Shown: positions 12,903 through 48,428 of the stretch, one piece after another
Layout: every line of letters begins with the position of its first letter
How positions within the stretch are numbered: the first letter of the stretch is position 1
NCBI RefSeq assembly: GCF_965638725.1
Contig: NC_134955.1
Location: 10,754,316 to 10,818,315 of the forward strand
DNA from: Aptenodytes patagonicus
Taxonomy: Eukaryota; Chordata; Aves; Sphenisciformes; Spheniscidae
Length of the DNA: 64,000 nucleotides
Direction of reading: 5' to 3'
Made by a program: the position numbers and the translations under genes
Notes under the pieces: generated by a model
The model's input: only the letters and a program-made list of their open reading frames with translations
What the model was told of the DNA's origin: nothing
Databases searched by the model: none

Positions 12903-13971
12903 GTAAGTACATTATTATACACTTCCAAAGTTTGGAGGATGACTTTAGCTGTTCTTGAGAACATGGTTGGTTTGTCTGTATGTGAGTTTATGTCTATGCG
13001 AGTCTTTCTGACCCTGCTTTTGAACCCTTTGGCCAAGCTGGCCAAACTCTGTCCTCTAGATACAGCTGTAGAGATCTCAGATACTCTGAGTTCTTACACA
13101 TTTTTTTAAAATAGGCAGCTGAGTAGAGGGAGAAAAATCATATAAGTGTTCTCTTAGGAATATCATTGGGTAAGCTGCATCTCTTATTAGATGCTTGGGG
13201 GGGGTCTACACAGGAGAGCATCTTTTTTACTGTGCGAGAATCTAGCTGGAACTTGCACTTAGACACTAACATCAATCAGCACCGAGACACAAATCCACAG
13301 GAAATCATGTTTCCTTAGCTCTAGTGTTCACAGAAAACTACCACTGAATAAATGCCATAGTGTTGTTAACCAGTTACCTATTATCGTATAAGCCCTAGGC
13401 TCACCTACAACAGTTAAAATAAATCATAAATATATAGTCAAACAACATTGTCACAAACTGGACTACTTCCCATTTTTGATGCCTTCTCACTAATATATCC
13501 ACTACCAATAACAAATCACCATCCACCCTCCTTCTCGTCTCCAGATGTTATTCTATCCCTTACAAATTAGAAAGGTAGGTTCTATGGCTCTGTATTGCGA
13601 TACCTCACAAAAGTTCCCAAACCTGGTTTTTTGAGTGAAGATCTAGAATTCAAGAGGGGCCACTATGAGTCTCTTTCTTTGCTTTTCTTTCATTCAGGAA
13701 AAGATCAGTGAGTGAGATGCAATTAATGCATAATCTTGGAGAGCATCGACACACCGTGGAGAGACAGGACTGGCTTCAGATGAAACTGCAGGATGTACAC
13801 AGTGCCCTCGAGGATGCTAGAACCCAGAGACCTCGAAACAAGGATGATATTGTCCTGGGTGAGATAAGAAGTCGGAGGCTGCTCCCTGAGCATTTGCGGG
13901 CAGCAATGCAGAAGAAATCCATCGATCTGGACAAAGCTTACATGGATGTACTCTTTAAAACAAAGCCATAA
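12817..13971 (+). CDS. PTH: Preproparathyroid hormone (spliced: 12817-12902, 13698-13971)
   Basis: The joined coding exons (86 + 274 nt) give 119 residues, the length of chicken preproPTH. Residues 1-25 are a signal peptide with hydrophobic core 'AIILYAICFF'. Residues 26-31 are the pro-segment ending in the dibasic K-R cleavage site. Residues 32-119 form the 88-residue mature hormone, starting SVSEMQLMHN. The N-terminal 1-34 segment that binds and activates PTH1R is intact, with the HNLG motif and the amphipathic helix around RQDWL. PTH is secreted by parathyroid cells and raises blood calcium via bone and kidney. Intron 2 splits the second Met codon of 'RPMM' (AT|G), the same place relative to the K-R site as in mammals. 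Several residues in the C-terminal half differ from chicken as I recall it. Regulation is suggested by the upstream vitamin D element and the 3' UTR AU-rich element. Confidence 0.97.
13698..13971 (+). CDS. PTH: PTH exon 3, coding part (cleavage site and mature hormone)
   Basis: The acceptor TTTCATTCAG ends at 13697. The first base completes the Met codon before K-R. The reading frame runs without a break to TAA at 13969-13971 after '...FKTKP', the conserved avian C-terminus. Confidence 0.95.
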
Positions 13972-14048
13972 TGAAATAAGCCAGAGCATTATGTCTGTCC
14001 AAGTAAGCACGTGTCTGTATATCATTGATCAAGTAGGGCATTTTATTA

Positions 14049-14057
14049 TTATTTATT
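14049..14057 (+). promoter_or_regulatory. AU-rich element nonamer in PTH 3' UTR
   Basis: TTATTTATT lies 78 nt after the stop in a T/A-only run (14041-14057). It matches the UUAUUUA(U/A)(U/A) instability nonamer. Mammalian PTH mRNA decay is set by AUF1 and KSRP acting on an AU-rich 3' UTR element. Homologous use here is an inference. Confidence 0.5.
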
Positions 14058-15631
14058 CAAACTGCAATAAGGATTAAAGGCTCCATTCAAGATTGTAGCC
14101 CCATTGAGTTAGACATTTCACAACCAAATAATAAAATGTATTTACAGTCCACCCATGACCATTGCTGCTAATTTCTGGGTATCTTTTAAATGGCTAATGT
14201 ATCTTATACATTCCCAGCATAAAAAGAAAAAGAAACCCAAAACAGTAAGAAGTTGAAAAATCATTTAAGACCAGTTCTACTACTCTTACATGGACAGCAT
14301 TTGTATGTAATCACTAGGCCCACTTGTACTATTAACCAACAATGAATAAATGCAGTAGAACCTGTCTCCAGAATAGGGCACCATTTTGCCTAGGGTTAAA
14401 TTTTGTTTAACTTTGTACTAATGAAAATATGTAAACTTGAATCCACATTTATTTTCAGAAGAAGGCTTAAAATCAGACAAACATTAATTACATAGCAAAA
14501 GCTGCATGATAATAATTTAGGATTAAAGAGTGCAAACATGAAAAATTAAAGTGGAAGGCAAAGCTTAAGATTAAAGTACAATGGGATAAAATTAAAACAA
14601 ATTCTGTATTAAATAGAAGAATGAAATTTTACAACTACTGAAATGAAGGGAAGGTTTGATTACCTTCCCCTCCTCCAAAAGATGATAACCTATAATTAAC
14701 TGCAGAAACAGTGGGAGCAGAGATGGTAGCACATATCTAAGCATGGCCCTAACTATAGAATTGGGAAATGATTCTATACCAGACAATTACAATTGAAACA
14801 AAAATCTTGCAATATATATTTTTTGTCCCTCATTTTCTCTGTAAACTATCTATTCTCTGAATTTCTGTATATTGTGTTAGGCTTCATGCGTAAGTATTTG
14901 TTGTTTGTGAGACCAGTGGCTCTCATAAATAAAATCACTCATATGCATTTTTTTGTAGAATTGGGATCTCAGTTTGCCAAATCCCCAAAATGAGAACCAT
15001 TAACAAGCAGAAATCAACCTGGGAGAGGAACCATTAGCTGTAATACATTCAAACTCTAAGCAGGACTCAAAAAGAATCGGACATAAATATGGATGGAAAA
15101 AATCAATTACGATAACAATAATTTAAAAAAGCAGCAAATACAAAATTATTTTGAATGGTATATGCACATATGTGCTTAGGACCCTCAATCATTTCTGACT
15201 AATAAGAACATTTTCTCAGTAGGAATAATGGTGGTTGCCTCCAAATTTGCCATTGCCAGAGCTCAAACTTAGATGAATTGCTGCTCTAAGCCTAAGTGTC
15301 TATATGTATGTTCTCATATCACTTCTTATTTGCTTGTTTCATGTCTAGCACACCTTGGGGAACCTAGCAAAAAACACATAAATCATTACAAATATAAATG
15401 CAATCTGCTGGAGGCTAGAAAGGTACTTGTAACTAGTGAACTGTAGTATATCTTGGCTATACTTTTAGTAATGTAAAGGCCCTGATGCTGCAAGCAGATG
15501 GTATGCCCGTGCACGTTGGTATGCCCCACACACAGCCAAGGGTTCTATGCCACTTGTCTATTTGTAGAATCGAGGCCTTAAAGTGCACTTTCTATTTATT
15601 CTTTTATCAGACATCTGTGCTAACTTAAAGA

Positions 15632-15682
15632 AATAAAATTGCATTTTTGTACCTATGTCTCACTTATGTATTACCAAATAAA
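15632..15682 (+). terminator. Likely distal PTH polyadenylation signals
   Basis: Two AATAAA hexamers (15632-15637 and 15677-15682) lie 40 bp apart, the second followed by GT-rich and T-rich sequence. They suit the expected avian PTH transcript length. The choice between them and the upstream hexamers is not decided by sequence alone. Confidence 0.5.
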
Positions 15683-15699
15683 GTGGACCAAAAGCTCTT

Positions 15700-18490
15700 G
15701 GACATTATTTTAAAGCATAATAACTGACTGACCTGTAACTATTCTGATATAATTCAGCATTTGGGGCAAGATTATTAAGCCACTTTATCTTATTACAGCA
15801 ATATAAATACAAAAATAATGATGAAAGCAATTTTTATTTTTCCTTTTGTCTTTCCTGCACACAAAATCATACTGATGGTTAAACAAAAGGTGTCTACCTA
15901 GCACAAACCTATTTATGTCCCCTTACAATAATGACACGTGCAGAAACTATATAATCTTCAAGTGCCAAATTCATAAACTGTTTCATTTTGATCTAAACAA
16001 AGAATTCTATTATCTAAACAACTTGTTCTTCCTAATCTTCAGCTATCCAGTAGATGGAAGATGCTTACATAAATATTTAAATTTTCTGTACACTTAAAAA
16101 AATACTTGTTGCTTACAAAGGGCTTCAGGGTCAGAGACAGATGATGCACGACTGAACATCGTTTAGCTAGAAATATGGCCACAGACAAACCATGCTCAGC
16201 ACTGTCTCATTTATGGCTAAAATCATGTTTGCTTTGCCCACATACAGTGTGACTCTTCAGAAGGACTAAAGACAGCACAGTGGCAGATGAATTAGTGCTA
16301 GGTAACGCCCATTAGAAAAAAGACGTAATTTGAATGAAATTACTTACTAATGGTAATTATCTAGACAACAGATTTGTTATGGCTTTTCAGCTTAAACCTC
16401 TGATCAGTGTAGCAGCAGTCAAAACAGCAAAATGTTGAGTGGGGCAGAGGATGGTATCAAAAATGTTTTAATACCATGATACATTGCAAATATTCATCTT
16501 CATCTGGACTAACACGTGCAATTTTGGTCATCTCTCTTTCATGGATTAAGGGGACTATAAAGAGGATAGTAAGAAATAATAGGGACACTAAAAGAATGTG
16601 GTTTCTATGTACATACTTCCTTTCAAGGCAGAAAACCTTGCTTTGTGATCTGACAAGGGCTTTTTGCCAAGACCTGTGTCCTTGAAGACCTACCCTGTGC
16701 AGATGGATATCTATTGTACACACCTGTTTTTTATAAAATTCTCAGTGAAAAAAAATATAATCGTGTCTCTTACTCATGACCGATTGGAACAAGAAGCACT
16801 AATATCAATATCCATCCTCAGGGGAAGTAAAACAGTAGAATGTGAAAAAAAAACAGAAACCCATGAAAAATTAACAAAACCAAAATCACAAGAACTCTAA
16901 TAAAAACTAGATAAACTGTAAGATCTGTAGATAAAACTTAGTGCTGGTAATTTAACTGCTAGTGGTTTGGCTTTCTTAGCTGCTTCTAGCTTTGGCTGTT
17001 GTAAATACTGCTGTTTAATATTGCTCAGCTCACAAACAGCACGTAACATCTGACTCCTTGCCTAGTTAGCGCATTCTAACAGCTTTTGTGGGCTGCTTGG
17101 CCGTCATTGTTCTGCTGGTGGATTTCTAGAACTGTGTGGTTTATCTCTGTGGTTATTGTTAAAGGATGGAAAAGAGAATTTGTTTACCAAATTCATGTTT
17201 TGCTGGATATTGTAGCAAAGCTTGTGTCTTTTATGGGGCATTTTAATATAGCAAAGACACAAATCCTTGCTCTATTGCCCCCTCTTTCCCTCCTCTCCCC
17301 AATGAGCATAAGGTATACAACCTGTCTGTCTAATATTCCCTGCGTCAAGCAGTCAGATCTGCTAATGCATCAGGCAAGTCCAGAGGTGTACACTCACTGA
17401 ATCTTTAGATTAATACCTAGGTGTCCCTGAAAGAGGAGGATGCTCTGTAAGATATATAAGAAGCACACGAGAGGCATTGGCTGTAGAGTTCCAGTCTCTG
17501 GAATCTGATAGCAAATTTGTCAACTTCCTCCACCAGACGTTAAATCAGAACCCCTGCTTAAGGTGAATATACTCATCAGTAGGATATAGATTCATGTTCC
17601 CTCTTACCTGCATGTTTTACCTGGGAGGTCTGGTCCAACAGTGGCTTAGAATAGCATTTTATGAGACTCTGAGAAGACCCCATACACGGTGGTTGATCTT
17701 CACACTGGGGCTGCCCCAAAGTATCCACTGTGCAACCAAACTGGCTTCCCACAGTGCACAAAGGAGAACAGATGAACACTAAAAAGTTTGGGTAGAGATG
17801 TGCTCCTTCTCTTCCTCCTCCCAAACTCTCCACTAATTCCAATTTGCTTCAATATATTATTGTCTGGAGTTCTACAGTACTTTCACCTGATATGGAACTT
17901 AAGCTCTGCCTGTATTTAATAATGATGCTATGGAGAATTATCTTAGAAAAGAGACAAATGTTGTCTTTAGATCTGAATACAGTTGGGGCTTGGTATCGTT
18001 TTGTTCCCCTCCATGAGGAATGCAAAGGGCTTAACTGTCATCTTAACTCTGACACTTCATTACACTGAAGTTGCCAGCAATGTGGGACATGATAGTTCTG
18101 CTGGGGTATTATGGAACAAAAGCCACATCCACTAATTATAGCCCTAAATAGACTGCAGGTTACACAGACTCCATATAACCAACAGGGCTGTACAAACCTA
18201 AAAATTACAGTTCTGATTTAAACCAGGAATCAGTTTTACGATGAAGGTTGAGATAGCAAAGATGTCAGCTCGTCTAGCTAAACTGTATTATATCCTTCTT
18301 TGGCTTTTTCTTCTATGCCCGGCAGGGATAGATGGATGCAGGTGCCAGAGTACCACGGGGCTACACTAGAGGCCTGGGTGCTGGGTACATGCTGCCATGT
18401 AATACCGGTAACGGTTGTTCCTCGGAACACCTGTGTGTAAACACTGACAGGGCTCCAGCGGGAAGGCAGCTGCCCAGTCATCATCCCCTC
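15700..18490. other. PTH-BTBD10 intergenic region, no gene seen
   Basis: About 2.8 kb of ordinary AT-rich sequence with only short unsupported open frames. One canonical E-box (CACGTG) occurs near 15936. GC content and CpG frequency start to rise from about 18330 towards the CpG island. Confidence 0.6.
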
Positions 18491-18499
18491 AGTGTAGCT

Positions 18500-19450
18500 C
18501 TACAGGGCAAAGTTTGGCTCATCTGCCTCGTCTTTCCCAATTACCTTTCCGTGGCGGCAGGCGAGGAGCAGCTCTTCCCGCCGGCGGGTGGCGCTCGCTC
18601 TCCAGCACCGCCTCTCAGACCGGCAGCCTCCACCCTCGGCGGAGGCTCCGCCTGTTTGGCCGCACACCCTGCGGCGGCGCCCGGCGGGATCGCGATCTGG
18701 CCCCCGCCCGCTGCCCGCGGCGCGGCGCGGCCCCCCGGAGCGGCAGCGGCCCTCAGGCAGCCCCGGGCTCGGCCCGCCGCCGGCCGGCGACACCGTAGCA
18801 ACCGCCGCCTCACCGCGCCGGCCCGCCCCTAGCAACGGCGTCGCCTCGCGCCCGGCCTCGCCCCGCCCCCTGCTCCGCAAGTCTCGTGAGATCTCGGCAC
18901 CGCCGCCTCCTCCTGCTCTGCGCGTTGGGCGGCTCTCGCGAGAGCTGGCGGCGGCGATTGCCGGGCCTGGGTGCAGCGGCCGGTGGCGGCGGGAGACGGG
19001 GGCTCGGCCGCGGCGCCGCGCGGGTGAGTGGCGGGCGGAGGCGGCGCGACGCGACGCGACGGGGGGGCGGCGGAGGGCCCGGCCCGGTCGGGCTGCGCGG
19101 AACGCCGCTGCGCGGAGGCCGTGTGCCGGGGCCGCCGGGCCGCTCCCCCGCGGCCGGGGCCGTTGCCGCGGAGCCGGCGGTGGGTGCGGGCGGCGCGGGC
19201 GGCGGCGTGCCCCTCCGGCCCGGCTCTTGGCCGCGGCTCCTGGGCTGTTCCCCCGCAGGGCTTGCGGGAGGCCGGCCCGTCCGTGGCTCTGCCGTGCTGC
19301 CGGCCCGGGCGAGTGGCGGCCGCCCCTGCCCCTTTGAGGGGCCCCTGTGAGTCGCCCACAGGCGTTTCAGAGCGCTTCAGCCGGCCTCGGGAGGCATGAC
19401 GTCTGTCCGCGGGCCTTGCTTCGGGTTTCCCCGTCGCCTGAGGCAGATCG
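18500..19450 (+). promoter_or_regulatory. CpG island promoter of BTBD10
   Basis: An abrupt GC-rich, CpG-dense block in AT-rich surroundings with no TATA box. A perfect TCTCGCGAGA palindrome is at 18934-18943 and a one-base variant (TCTCGTGAGA) at 18882-18891. This motif is bound by BANP and by ZBTB33/Kaiso at CpG-island promoters. CCTAGCAAC at about 18829 and GTAGCAACC near 18796 look like RFX half-sites. The downstream GTGAGT donor at 19024 opens BTBD10 intron 1. The many long open frames here on both strands are effects of high GC. Confidence 0.85.
18945..19023 (+). other. BTBD10: BTBD10 exon 1 (non-coding, start approximate)
   Basis: The 3' end is a consensus donor (GG|GTGAGT) inside the CpG island. 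The start is not visible; I place it just after the TCTCGCGAGA palindrome, where transcription from such promoters commonly begins. The acceptor at 26222 is the next good candidate, giving a 7.2-kb intron 1. Confidence 0.5.
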
Positions 19451-22400
19451 CTTGCTGAAGCTTTTACGCTTTAAAAGCACCATAGAAAGAGTACCTTCGT
19501 CAGGTCGCTGTGCCTTGATAACTCTATTGCGTGTGGTGTCATGAGTAGGCTGAACACTACTTAAATTGCTGGTTTTAATCGTGTAATGTTTATTGGTAAA
19601 ACCTGCAATTGCTATGAGGGCTGTACAGAAACAGTATTGTTGCTTCGGACTGCCTGATAGCTATCATGTAACTCCTGAGCATACTTACTTTGCGTAATCC
19701 CTGAGCATTGATTTACCTACTCAGATGATTTCATAATGAGTTCAATATCTTTATAAAACTTTTTTCCACGTAACCATATTTTATTTGCAGAAAATATCAA
19801 TTGCTTGTATGAGAAATCTGTCATAGTACAATTATGTGTTGCAGTTGCCTTTCATTACTTTTTTTTCTTTAAATTTACTTTTGTTTCTAGCTATTGCTTC
19901 TGCGTCTTTTTCATTTCTGATCCCATCAAACATGTCACTTCAGAACTCTTTTCTTTCAGAATTTGGATTCAGCTCTATCATAGACCTTTTCCAGGTTTGT
20001 TTCTGTCACTTGTCTGGCTTCTTTGTCCAAAGTAGTGGTTGAGCATTGTATCTTTTTGTTCTTTATTGGTGGCTGCCTCTTACGAATTCAACTACATGCT
20101 TAAAACCTGGCTTCTTGGTAGCCTTTTGACTGTCATCTTCTGTTTTCCTTATTTTTGTTTGCCTTTTTTCTTCGTGAATCATCTTCAGTGATTCGTTTAA
20201 AGAGTAGTTATCTCTGTTGTTGCTTCACCTTTGGTGATCCTTTCCCTGGAAGACCCTCTTTCTCTCTTCAATTTGCTATTGAATTAGATGATCCAGAAAT
20301 ACAGTTCAAATTATCAACTTCACACTATTCAAAGTGCATAACCTGATAGTTCACACTTGTTTTATTTGAGCTAAAAATCTGTCTCTGCATCATCTTGTGT
20401 AGGTTACCTTGAATTCATATAACTTGAACTATACAGTACAGTCAAAAAGAACTGGCTGATTTTTTTTTCTTTTTCTTTTTTTAACCATTTCTCTGTAGTT
20501 AAAGAAAACTGTTCCACTGTATTTGTTTTGCAGGTCTGTCAGTGTGGATTTGTCATTGACTAGGTCTCTTCCTTGCAAAACATCACAGAGAATTTTTATT
20601 TTCTATTAAGACACACAAATCTCCTGCCAAAACCCTTTCCATATTACCTCTTGATTTGTCCCATTTCTGTCTCACACTCATTATAGTCTATTACATCCTG
20701 CCTGTGGTCGTCATTGCCATCTACTGATGATGCTGTTTGAGACTGTTCTTACGAGTTTTTTCAGCACATGTTTGTATTTGTGCTTTTGCCCAGTGTGTTA
20801 ATGCCAGGGAAACTGGGGGTTAAGATAGACGACAAGTTAAAGCACCTCTCATATCACATGTTAAATTCCTTCTTGAAGTCCAGTTTTCCTTTTAGGTGCC
20901 ATTGCATTTGAAAATGGTAAACAGCTGATGTGTGGATGGCACTGCTTATTAAATTAGTCACAAATGTCATCACTGTTGTTTTTTCTGTCACTTTGTAATA
21001 AACTGTATGCTTTCATAGATTGTATGCTTGAGGCTGGGGCTCTTTTGTCCTGTATGCATACACAAAAATCAAAATCTCATTATGTGCTAATTTCTTTCAG
21101 CACAGCTTTCCTTTAGCAGTGTTGCTTAAATCTTGGCCTGTTGCTTATCAATAGAAGTATGTCTCTCTTTAAAATATGTATAAAATCAAAAGCTAATTTA
21201 GAATTCATTTAAAATGTGAAAAATTATTTGGGATTTTCTTGCTCACTGAGATGTATTGTTACTGCTGGGTACAACCATGGGTATAGATCTTGCTTGTTTC
21301 TTCAAGAAGTCTACCTGATACTCTGTTTCATGCTGTTCATCCTGTTACTAATGCTGAATGTTATGGAGCCCTGTGTCTGCTTTCTGTTTTATATTGGTGG
21401 GCCACAGGGGATGGGGCTAGTAGTAGCACTAAGAAATTAGGTTCTGTTCCTTTTTCTTGCAGTGGAACCACGATTCTGCTTTTGTGTGGGAGAAGTTGCT
21501 CAATCCACTGATCTTTTTACAGGTAGATGTAGGCTGATTTTACACAATGAATCCTAATGCAGAGGGGGAGTTGGGTATCATCTGGCTCTTGCTTTTTAGG
21601 CTTACGATATCAGATAGGTGTTTTATCGTCATGTTGCTTTTAAGAATTACAAAGTTAAAGCTTGCAAGATAGTCACTGGATATCAGTTGCTCCTGGTGCT
21701 GTAGAAATAGGAATATCATCAGCTTCACGTGACTGCTTGATTTTTTTTTTTTAATTATTGAGAGAAGCTTCAATCCTGACCTCCTGTGTTAATGTTGAGA
21801 CTGTATTGCAAAGGATGTTTCTTAGCTATGCTTTAATCACTGTGAGTTTGATAACATTTCAATGATGATAATTTATAAAGCTACTTTATGTGGCTGAATT
21901 GTGGCTGATGTCTGCACTAGTTTGCAAGAAACTCACTTGACAGGTGTGGATTTCCATGATATATGGTGTTTGCATTATGAGCATGTGTACTTTGAACTGT
22001 ATTTCTTAATTAGGATGTAATGTCACTGTGCTTGCATTCTCAGTAAATCTTACTTGTAAGTTAGTTTTTGTTGTTGCTGCTTTTGTGCTTTGATGACTAG
22101 AGGCAGCAAACAGCAGACTGTCACCCCTTACAGAAAGTCTAAATAATCTGAATCTTGGAGTTTCTCTGTCACAACTAATGCAGCTTTTGTCCTAGCTGGT
22201 TACTTGTCTATTGGATCTTTCCGATTATTTTGGTTCACCTTTACAGTGTATTTCACTGATGGAGCAGGTTAGAGCAGATGAGCTTCTGAAACCTGTCCTG
22301 CTTTAGGAAATGCTTCTGACCAAGGCTTAAAGCTGAGTAGTTGCCTGAAGTATTACCTGTTAGTTATCTGAATGTTGTCTCCTGTACTGACAGCTGGAGC

Positions 22401-25400
22401 AATCAGTTCTTTGTTCCACCTGATAAGCTGGTGTCCAGAAGATGACATCTTGGGCCTCTGCCTCAAAACTTCAGGCTATTTTAATAATCCTTTTTAGTAA
22501 GACTCCAGAGCTTTGCAGCCTTCATTCTCAATAAATATAGTGCAGCTGGCTGGCTTGAAACATATTGATATTGGTTCTTTCCTGAAAGATTTCCAGAGAA
22601 TGTTTTTTTTCCCCGCCTGCAGTACCTTGAAGAGTGCAAGTCCTGCATCTCACAAAAGTATGTGTCCATTTCTGTCCAGCATCTGATGCTGTCTAAATCT
22701 TGCTTAATCTGCTGTGCATCTTTTGTGCATTGTATTTTGTCATGGCACAGAACTGAATATGCTTTAAGTATTATTTAACATAATCTGTTCTACAGCTATT
22801 ACAACTTAATGTATGATACATCCTTTCACAAGCTCCTCAAGTAGTGGTGTAAACACATTAATTACTGTATTTTGCAATGCCTGGGGTGGCTCTACCACAT
22901 GGACTATTAGCCTCCCAAACCCAATCATTCTTTACACCTGGAGAATTGCTTATCAGCTACTTAGAATGGCAATCAGTTTGGCCAATATGGCAATGTTTTG
23001 TGATCTACAAAGGATATTTGGATTTGATTTTTTTTTTTCTTTATTTCATATGCTCTGAGTGCCTTTTCGCCTTTACCAACATTTCAGATACAGTTCCTTG
23101 ACTTCATGGGAGGCATTGAATAATATTTGGGGCCACGTACTCTTGCAATTTTTTGTTTTATGTGCAAGGCCAGAATGTTCCGCAAAGAACGCTTTCTTTA
23201 TTGCCCACAGTGTGAATCCATGCAAAAAAAAAAAGTGTCATTTGAACCACAATTGAAACATATTCTTTTCTATTGCAGAAAAAAGTAGATTTGCAGAAGT
23301 CTTTAAAAATTAATCAGGAGGACTAGTTAGTTACTTTACAGAATTTATACAGCATTTGCTAATTGAAAAATTCTATTTTCAATGGAGAAAAGCATCAAAA
23401 AATATTCCTTATTTATGGTCTTACAGGTTTGTTAAAACCTGAAATAAAATTGATAAATACATTTGTTTATAATCTGCACAAAAGTGCTATCAACAATGGT
23501 CAAGAAGAAAATAATTGGCTGTGTTACAGCAAATTGTTTCTTAGAGAAGTGTTATTTGTTAAGATCCTGCTGAGTGGAGGATGGAGGGAAGACTGTTTCT
23601 TGTTCACAAGTTCATAGTGTGACACGCTTGGAGCTGTATTAGAAGTCTCATGAGATGTGGCTTTAGACACTTTCAGATCGTTTATCTTCTTTTCATAACT
23701 GTGCTCTAGTTTTGAGGTGTGTGCCCGTCTGGTACTTCATCAGTGACACTGTTGGGGTTCCTCATATGCTTTAAGCTGGGAAAAGGGAATACTGTTGTTC
23801 ATGAGGAGCAGTCCCATTTGCTTGTTTCTGTCCTCCTGTCATCTATTGTTTGTAATGGCTTAAGCATGTAGCTGCACAGCAAAGCAGATTGAGGAACTGA
23901 TCCTACTTAAAACAGTCTTTTTCTTTGAAGTGTATGTGAACCTATACCCTCCTGTTGAATCTGTCACTTTCATTAAATGAAAGATGGGGAGAAGTCAGAA
24001 AGTGTGAGACAACTCAAGAATGCGACTTTAAATTGTCCTTTCAGCTGCAGTTCTCATAAAAACAGCTGCTTTTATACATCTTTCCAGTGTGAAAGCTAAA
24101 GTCAAATACTGACGTCTTACTTCAATGAAATGAATAAGAACTAGCTGCTGGATGACAACCTGTTTCCCATAAGGCACCTGCTTTGGTCCATACCTGAGAG
24201 GGTGAGGTGTTTATAAGTCTTTTAGATGGTTTTAAAGGGAAGAGAGAATTTGTGGAAACAAACAAAAGCTTGAAAAGAAATGCCTGTCATTGTGGTGCTT
24301 CAGCAGGTACAGGAGTTGAAGCAGGACCCTGTGGTAGTCAGTAGCTGGGAGTGATTGCAGAATGGGAGCTGTGGTGTCCCGCTGGGAGATTGCCAGTCTT
24401 CGCTTTTTGTTCTAAACCCTGTTGTTGCCACGAGTACTAAGACTCCCTGTGTATCTTGCCCGAGTGACTCAATCTAATGAACACAATTTGTTTCAATTCA
24501 GGATAAAAGGTGTCTTTGTTTTTGTATTGCTTGTGTATGAAAATGGTACCTCATATTGCACCTAAGTTCTGAATGACTGCTGCTGAAGTAACTTGCCACT
24601 GGATTTATAAACCAGCCTTCCTTCCCCTTGTCTCCTTAATAACACTTTTTCTGTTCTGAAATAGGTTGTAGGTTTCTCCTTGTTAAGCATCTAAACACAC
24701 CTAACAAATGTGTGTAAATCCTATAACTGTCTATGTTTGTGTAGTATCATCACACATTGACTGTGCTTTGATAAGCTGAATTTCCAGGTAATACACAATG
24801 AAATGCTTATCAGGACTTTTTGCCTTTTTTTGCATGAGAAAGTTGAGTATTTCCTGTAATTTTAAATAAAATTTTTTTTCCTTTCTTGACTCTATATGGA
24901 CACCTGACCATATGAGTCTTCCAATCAAAGTGTGTTTAATTATAGAAATGGTAACAGGAAAAAAACCCAACACTGTGGTGGAGATCGTGTACTTGGTATA
25001 AAATCTGTTTTCTTTGTTAGAACTGAACATGAAAGAAAAACTCGTATGCAACTAAAGTTTTCAAGAAGCTTGTTCTCTACCAGTCCCCTGTAATAAAAAA
25101 TATTGGGTCTAAATTTAGCTAAGATAATCTAAATTTGTCAGAAGAACTTTTCTATTTTTCATGATGAGAGGGACTTTTTATTTGAGAAGCAACTTTGTTT
25201 TAAAGAAGTCTCAATTCCTTTGGGGCTCACTTCCAAAAAGTATAAGTTTCATTGAATGTAAGAGAAATATAATTAAGGGGGGGGGAAGGAGATAGGATGT
25301 TTCTAAAATATTTAGCTTAAAATTTTAGAGAAACATAGTAGGCTTATCTTTCCATTACTTAGTAGGCTTACCTATCTGTAATTCAATTTTTTCCAGATGC

Positions 25401-26222
25401 TGTACAATCATCAGCTGTTCACTTGTGGCTACTTTTTCATTTTTGTAACCAGGTCATTCTGAACTATACAGCTCTCTTGACACAGGTGTCACTTATAGGT
25501 ATGACTTGAACACCAGTCATTTAAGATTGGCTATCTTTATTGGCAGTCACATGGTTGTTTTATCTATGAGTGAATTTTAGTGGGAGTTAAACATAATATT
25601 GGATCCCAGTCAAGGAAGGGTAGGCTTATATTGTCTATTTTTCTATTAAATTTTTGTGACTTTTCTGCAAAAGTTGGTGAAACTGGACTACACTGAGTGT
25701 TTCTAAGGATTGCTGTTGATTCCGTTTTGGAGTAAGGACTCAGATACAACTTTGTTAATCTTAATTCTCTTTTCCTCTTGGGCAGCCATTCAAATTGTAA
25801 ACCTGTTGGTCTCTCTTCTACAGTTGGGATCTTTCTTTGAATTAACTTTATACATTTGAAAGAAAATTATGATGTGTTTGCCTTGTGTTTTATAACCAGT
25901 GACTTTTCTGTTTGGACACAGTGAAATTAATTGTGGCAAAATTGAAGTTGTCTGCCAACATTTACAGAACTCTTTTTCTTATAACAAAATAATCTTTTTA
26001 GCGCAGTTATCAGCAAAATGTATAGAATATTGTTGTCATGCAATTTAGAAGTTGTGCTTCAGTATACCCTATTTTCTGTAATCTTTATTTAAAAAACCAA
26101 AACCTAACAACACTAAATTCTGCATGTCTGATTTTTTTTTTTTTTTTCCCTGTGTGGCATTATTTAAAGGTAAACACTGCTCTCTTAATGTAGGTTGTGA
26201 GTGCTGCATGTGTGCTTTTCAG
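19024..26222 (+). other. BTBD10 intron 1
   Basis: T-rich intronic sequence after the CpG island. It contains homopolymer T tracts (about 21739-21752 and 26129-26146) and a G-run at about 25277. No exon, RNA gene or clear repeat was recognised. Confidence 0.55.

Positions 26223-48428
<22,206 letters not shown>

Larger units (their letters stand above)
13972..15700 (+). other. PTH: PTH 3' UTR (long, approximate end)
   Basis: AATAAA signals occur at 14130, near 14345, near 14930, at 15632 and at 15677. If the last pair is used, the spliced mRNA is about 2.2 kb before the tail. This agrees with my recollection that chicken PTH mRNA is near 2.3 kb, against about 0.8 kb in mammals. A shorter form ending near 14.15 kb is also possible. 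Confidence 0.6.

Noticed and set aside
18332-19399. Several overlapping open frames up to 249 codons on both strands in the CpG island
   Set aside because: High GC removes stop codons. The predicted proteins are Arg/Ala/Pro/Gly-rich without domains, and the region is explained as the BTBD10 promoter and exon 1.
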